Positions 60,688 through 64,000 of a DNA stretch of 64,000 nt are shown one piece after another (the stretch's first letter is position 1; each line of letters starts with the position of its first letter). The position numbers were made by a program, and so were the translations under genes. Where the stretch lies: NCBI GenBank assembly GCA_027063785.1, contig JAMORC010000015.1, positions 88,501-152,500 of the forward strand. The letters run 5' to 3'. The notes below the pieces were generated by a model. The model saw only the letters and a program-made list of their open reading frames with translations, was not told the DNA's origin and did no database searches. Origin of the DNA: Desulfurobacteriaceae bacterium. Its GTDB lineage: Bacteria > Aquificota > Aquificia > Desulfurobacteriales > Desulfurobacteriaceae.

Positions 60688-61335
60688 ATGGGAGAGCTGA
60701 CGTCCCGTTACCATTTTGTAAGGAAAACGAGGGCTTACTGGGTTTGGCTTAATACAGTTGCAAAAGCCCTGGCTGCCCTTTGCAGGCTTAAGGTTTGCGG
60801 AAGAGAAAACATTCCGGATGAAGGTAAAGTACTGCTGGTGGCAAACCACAGGAGCTACCTGGATCCCCCTCTTGTGGCCTATGCTGTAAAGAAGAGGCCG
60901 GTTTTCTTTATGGCTAAATCGGAACTCTTTACTATGCCGTTGATTTCAACGCTGATAAAACACTGGGGAAATGCTTTTCCGGTTAAGAGAGGGAAGGCCG
61001 ACCTGGTTGCTCTTAAAACGGCCCTTGAGATTCTTGATAAGGGAGAAATTGTCTGCATATTTCCCGAAGGTCAGAGGGCATCTGCCGGTAAGTTTGTGAG
61101 GCCGAAGTGGGGAGCCGGAATGGTGGCTTTAAAAGCAAAGGCTCCGGTAGTGCCGTGTTTAATCGAAGGAAGTGAGGCTTTAATAGGAAAGGAGAGACTT
61201 TTTTCGGGAATTCCGAAAGTTACAATAAAGTTCGGAAAACCTTTTTTCTTAGATTTAGAAGACAGGAAAGAAAACTATCAGAAAGCTGCAGACATAATGA
61301 TGGAGAAGATAAAGGAGTTAAAAGGTGGAGATTAA
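60688..61335 (+). CDS. plsC: 1-acyl-sn-glycerol-3-phosphate acyltransferase
   Basis: PlsC acylates lysophosphatidic acid to phosphatidic acid at the membrane. The 215-aa protein has the catalytic HX4D motif NHRSYLDP (His 54, Asp 59), the glycerol-phosphate-binding FPEGQRASAG near residue 127, and PVVPCLIEGSEAL. A hydrophobic N-terminal stretch (VWLNTVAKALAALC) anchors it. In many bacteria plsC sits next to cmk, ispH and rpsA; here the cmk gene is absent from the cluster. The stop overlaps ispH by 11 bases. Confidence 0.88.
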   Translation: MGELTSRYHFVRKTRAYWVWLNTVAKALAALCRLKVCGRENIPDEGKVLLVANHRSYLDPPLVAYAVKKRPVFFMAKSELFTMPLISTLIKHWGNAFPVKRGKADLVALKTALEILDKGEIVCIFPEGQRASAGKFVRPKWGAGMVALKAKAPVVPCLIEGSEALIGKERLFSGIPKVTIKFGKPFFLDLEDRKENYQKAADIMMEKIKELKGGD

Positions 61336-62209
61336 GATAGCTGAGAGTGCGGGCTTTTGCTGGGGAGTGAAAAGGGCAGTAAATATAGCAACTCAAGCGC
61401 TAAAAAGGGGGAAAGTTCTCTGCCTCGGAGAGCTTATTCACAACAGCAGAGAGATAAAGAGGTTGAAAGCGCTGGGAATGGATTTTGTTGAGGATATTGA
61501 AGATGTAGGTAAAGGAGATACGGTTGTTATAAGATCTCACGGGGTTTCTCCCGGAGTTATCAGGTATTTAAGGAAAAAAGGGGCAGAGATTGTTGATGCG
61601 ACCTGTCCCTTCGTTAAGGATGTTCATGAAAAGGCCATGAGGCTTGAGAGAGAGGGATATCCGGTTCTCATACTCGGGAATCCGCGTCACCCGGAAGTTA
61701 TAGGGATAGCAGGACACGTTAGAGAGCCGCTGATAATAAATGATATGGAAGGGATAAGGAGGCTTCCCAAGTTTCCGAAGTTGGGTGTTGTTTGTCAGAC
61801 AACTTTAAACATGAATTTCTTTAAGGAGGCAATAGCTGAGCTTTCGCTGAAGGTGAAAGAACTGAAGGTGTACAACACAATATGCAGGGCAACGGCTGTA
61901 AGACAGAAGGAGACAAGAGAACTTGCTGGACAAGTTGACTTAATGCTGATAATTGGAGGGAAGAACAGCTCCAATTCGACGAAGCTCTATCAGATATCCA
62001 AGTCCGTTAATCCCAGGAGTTACCATATAGAATCCAAGGAAGAAATTCGGGAAGATTGGTTTAAGGGTGTGAATGTAGTGGGTGTAACTGCCGGAGCTTC
62101 TACGCCCCAGTGGGTCATAGATGAAGTAGTAGAATACCTTAAAGACCTTTCAAAAGGGGGAGAGCTAAGTGGAAGGGGAGTTTGCAAAACTACTGGAGGA
62201 AAGCTTTAA
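61325..62209 (+). CDS. ispH: 4-hydroxy-3-methylbut-2-enyl diphosphate reductase
   Basis: IspH makes IPP and DMAPP in the last step of the MEP isoprenoid pathway using a [4Fe-4S] cluster. The three cluster cysteines are in SAGFCWGVKRAV (Cys 12), DATCPFV (near 97) and YNTICRAT (near 193). RSHGVSP, GNPRHPEVIGI and VGVTAGASTPQWVI are also conserved. The 294-aa length is normal, but the last 15 or so residues overlap the start of rpsA by 41 bases and look less conserved. It starts with GTG right after a plsC Lys codon. Confidence 0.95.
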   Translation: MEIKIAESAGFCWGVKRAVNIATQALKRGKVLCLGELIHNSREIKRLKALGMDFVEDIEDVGKGDTVVIRSHGVSPGVIRYLRKKGAEIVDATCPFVKDVHEKAMRLEREGYPVLILGNPRHPEVIGIAGHVREPLIINDMEGIRRLPKFPKLGVVCQTTLNMNFFKEAIAELSLKVKELKVYNTICRATAVRQKETRELAGQVDLMLIIGGKNSSNSTKLYQISKSVNPRSYHIESKEEIREDWFKGVNVVGVTAGASTPQWVIDEVVEYLKDLSKGGELSGRGVCKTTGGKL

Positions 62210-63188
62210 GAAGCTGAATCAGGAAGTCATTACGGGAACAGTTGTCAAGGTTACAGACAGGGAAGCCTTTGTAGATTTTGGCTGGAAGTCGGAGGGGGTA
62301 GTTCCCCTTAAGGAGTTGGGGTATAAGCCGAAGGTCGGAGAGAAAATAGAGGTCTGCGTAGTTGAGCCCGAGACTGAAGAAGGTTATGCCCTGCTTTCGG
62401 TAAACTGTGCCCGATCTATCAAGGAGTGGGAGAGGATAGCCGATGAGATAGAGAAAAAAGGCATTGTAAGGGGTAGGATCAGACAGAGGGTTAGAGGAGG
62501 GTATAAGGTTCAGCTGGAAGAAGGCATTACCGTATTCCTTCCCATGTCTCAGGTTGACATAATGCCCGTTACTCAACCGGACCAGTGGCTCGATAGAGAG
62601 ATTGAGGCAAAAGTTTTATCTGTTGATAGGAAGAGGAGAAGTATTGTAATTTCAAGAAGGAAACTGCTAGAAGAAGAAAGAGCAAAGAAGCGTAAGGAGA
62701 CTTTAAAACGCTTGAAGGAAGGGGATATTGTAGAGGGTATAGTAAAAAATATCGTTGACTTTGGGATATTTGTTGATGTTGACGGAGTTGACGGCCTCAT
62801 CCATAAGAGTGATATCTCCTGGTCCGGCCTTAAAACTCCTTTTGATGTTGCAAAGATAGGAGACAGGATAAAAGTAAAAATTAAGAAGATAGAAAGGGAT
62901 AAGGAAAGGCTTGTTTTGAGCCTTAAGGATGTAGTTCCCGATCCCTGGGAAAAGATAGAGGATATATATAGTCCGGGTAAAGAAGTGGAGGGAGAGGTAG
63001 TAAAGGAAGATAGAAAGGGCTATTGGGTGTACCTGCCTGAGGACGTTGCCGGTTTCCTGCCTGCGGATTCCCTGCCCAAAGGGGTTAAGCTAAAGTATAA
63101 GCATAAGTATAAATTTATCGTTGACAAAATAGACAAGGATAAGAGGAGAGTTGTGCTGAAATGGCAGGAAACCGAGCACCAGAAATAA
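62169..63188 (+). CDS. rpsA: 30S ribosomal protein S1
   Basis: The 339-aa protein has four S1 RNA-binding domains (starting about residues 18, 100, 185 and 270). The third, EGDIVEGIVKNIVDFGIFVDVDGVDGLIHKSDISW, is the most canonical. Four domains rather than the six of E. coli S1 is common outside proteobacteria. It overlaps ispH at the 5' end and smpB at the 3' end, giving a tightly coupled plsC-ispH-rpsA-smpB run. Confidence 0.9.
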   Translation: MEGEFAKLLEESFKKLNQEVITGTVVKVTDREAFVDFGWKSEGVVPLKELGYKPKVGEKIEVCVVEPETEEGYALLSVNCARSIKEWERIADEIEKKGIVRGRIRQRVRGGYKVQLEEGITVFLPMSQVDIMPVTQPDQWLDREIEAKVLSVDRKRRSIVISRRKLLEEERAKKRKETLKRLKEGDIVEGIVKNIVDFGIFVDVDGVDGLIHKSDISWSGLKTPFDVAKIGDRIKVKIKKIERDKERLVLSLKDVVPDPWEKIEDIYSPGKEVEGEVVKEDRKGYWVYLPEDVAGFLPADSLPKGVKLKYKHKYKFIVDKIDKDKRRVVLKWQETEHQK

Positions 63189-63622
63189 AGAACAAGAAAG
63201 CTTACTTTGACTACGAAATACTTGAGAAGTACGAAGCCGGAATAGAACTTAAGGGAACTGAAGTAAAGTCCCTGAGGGAAGGTAAAGCCAACCTGAGGGA
63301 TGCTTTTGTCAGGATAGAAAACGGAGAGGCATTTCTATTTAACGCTTACATAGCTCCCTATACCCACGGGAACCTGTTTAACCATGAACCTACCCGTAAG
63401 AGAAGGCTGTTGCTCCACAAATCTGAAATAAAGCGTTTGGCCGGTAAAGTGGCCGAAAGGGGACTTACAATTGTTCCTCTGAGGATTTACTTCAACAGCA
63501 GGGGTAAGGCGAAGGTAGAAATAGCCCTGGTTAGAGGAAGGAAGAAGTACGATAAGAGAGAAGCTATAAAGAGAAGGGAGCTAGAAAGGGAAGCTCAGAA
63601 AGCCATGAAGTTTTACAGGTAG
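63161..63622 (+). CDS. smpB: SsrA-binding protein SmpB
   Basis: SmpB binds tmRNA and brings it to stalled ribosomes for trans-translation. The 153-aa protein has NKKAYFDYEILEKYEAGIELKGTEVKSLREGKANL, HGNLFNHEPTRKRRLLLHK, GLTIVPLRIYFN and the basic C-terminal tail with YDKREAIKRRELERE that reads the mRNA channel. It starts inside the rpsA terminus. No ssrA gene is visible downstream; instead a TnpB gene lies on the other strand. Confidence 0.96.
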   Translation: MAGNRAPEIKNKKAYFDYEILEKYEAGIELKGTEVKSLREGKANLRDAFVRIENGEAFLFNAYIAPYTHGNLFNHEPTRKRRLLLHKSEIKRLAGKVAERGLTIVPLRIYFNSRGKAKVEIALVRGRKKYDKREAIKRRELEREAQKAMKFYR

Positions 63623-63660
63623 TGACTTCCTCCCCTCACTAAAGAGAGAGGCTTCCCGCT
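63623..63660 (-). mobile_element. Right end of an IS200/IS605-type element (TnpB 3' end with imperfect hairpin)
   Basis: Reading the minus strand, the tnpB terminus runs into a GAAGCCTC-type sequence, an imperfect stem around CTTTAG, then GGGGAGGAAGTCAC, which abuts the smpB stop codon. This GAAGCC...TTTAG...GGGGAGGA(T/A)GTCA layout is the one I know from right ends of IS605-family and TnpB-only elements, where the same segment forms the 3' part of the omega/reRNA. The boundary beside smpB therefore marks the insertion point. Confidence 0.5.
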
Positions 63661-64000
63661 TCATCGTAGAAAAAACCCCACTCCACGGGCGTTACTTCCC
63701 CGCAGTCCACAGGTAGGGTTTTTAGGAGTTTTCCTTCTCCTTTAAGCTTCTCTACCGCTATCTTCAGTATGTTTCTCGCTGAATTAACATCTCTGTCTAT
63801 CTCTCTACCGCAACTCTGACACTTAAAAGTTCTATCCGATAGGGAAACTCTCTGTCTATGCCCACAAAAGGAACAGGTTTGGGTAGTAGGTTCGTATCTA
63901 TCTACAAAGACCACAGGAATAAGGGTCGCAAGGGTTCTCAGCCTTGCAGTTATTCCCCCTATTCCCGTGTTTTGTATCTGTTTACCGAAATATCCCTCTT
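63639..64000 (-). CDS. tnpB: IS200/IS605-family TnpB (5' part off-window)
   Basis: The frame is open to the window edge. The visible part reads FGKQIQNTGIGGITARLRTL, then VFVDRYEPTTQTCSFCG and CQSCG (the four-Cys zinc ribbon of the OrfB/TnpB C-terminus) and DRDVNSARNIL, which holds the last RuvC aspartate. TnpB is an RNA-guided nuclease that helps retain IS605-type elements. The catalytic residues seen here are intact, so this end is not obviously decayed. Whether tnpA is present cannot be seen. Confidence 0.85.
   Translation of the reverse strand, partial: EGYFGKQIQNTGIGGITARLRTLATLIPVVFVDRYEPTTQTCSFCGHRQRVSLSDRTFKCQSCGREIDRDVNSARNILKIAVEKLKGEGKLLKTLPVDCGEVTPVEWGFFYDEAGSLSL

Overview
The window looks like chromosomal DNA from a thermophilic, anaerobic, chemolithoautotrophic bacterium. 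The best guess is Aquificota, family Desulfurobacteriaceae (Thermovibrio/Desulfurobacterium-like); this is an inference, because no rRNA marker lies in the window. Supporting signs are Arg codons dominated by AGG/AGA, Glu/Lys-rich proteins, very tight gene packing with many ATGA/TGATG overlaps, strong GGAGG ribosome sites, the futalosine menaquinone pathway (mqnC), a tungsten-type aldehyde ferredoxin oxidoreductase, split transketolase genes, a nickel ECF importer and a large secreted multiheme cytochrome.

Layout. 0-4.8 kb (+): tail of a geranylgeranyl-reductase-like flavoprotein, an RlmI-like rRNA methyltransferase, galU and lon. 4.8-8 kb (-): a complete nikKMLQO nickel importer operon. 8.2-13.9 kb (-): pepA, then a TPR lipoprotein / membrane protein / GAPOR-like oxidoreductase operon. 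13.9-15.8 kb (+): hisA overlapping a T4 Rnl1-like RNA ligase. 15.8-19.3 kb (-): hyuAB. 19.4-20.4 kb (+): hemB. 20.4-27.7 kb (-): a K+ channel with a small membrane partner, an aminotransferase with mtaB, an ArsA-like ATPase, pyrD and rlmD. 27.8-30.2 kb (+): a chemoreceptor with a PilZ protein; then mqnC (-). 31.3-34.6 kb (+): a DnaC-like ATPase, nadK, a secreted beta-propeller and rapZ.

34.6-39.3 kb is the accessory-looking part: an unknown 475-aa protein, an HslU-like AAA+ ATPase with an altered pore loop and a long C-terminal extension, about 600 bp of decayed genes (including the tail of a type ISP restriction-modification enzyme on the opposite strand), and an unknown 337-aa protein. I regard this as the best candidate for an undescribed multi-gene system, although its function cannot be read from the sequence.

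39.3-53.9 kb: a BioH-like hydrolase, a CtpA protease, split transketolase, argH, guaB, an HNH nuclease, and a long minus-strand operon mtnA-gspK-gspL-gspM-gspN-ruvA-ruvB, preceded by uspA and mazG. 54-55.6 kb (+): cysS and a 49-aa membrane protein, ending in a perfect bidirectional terminator. 55.6-59.6 kb (-): an eight-CxxCH secreted cytochrome whose reading frame is interrupted by one in-frame UGA, followed at SECIS-like distance by a GC stem-loop. It is therefore either a candidate selenocysteine-containing multiheme cytochrome or a nonsense-mutated gene. 59.7-63.6 kb: rsmH, then plsC-ispH-rpsA-smpB. The window ends inside an IS200/IS605-type TnpB gene abutting smpB. I saw no tRNA, rRNA or CRISPR array.
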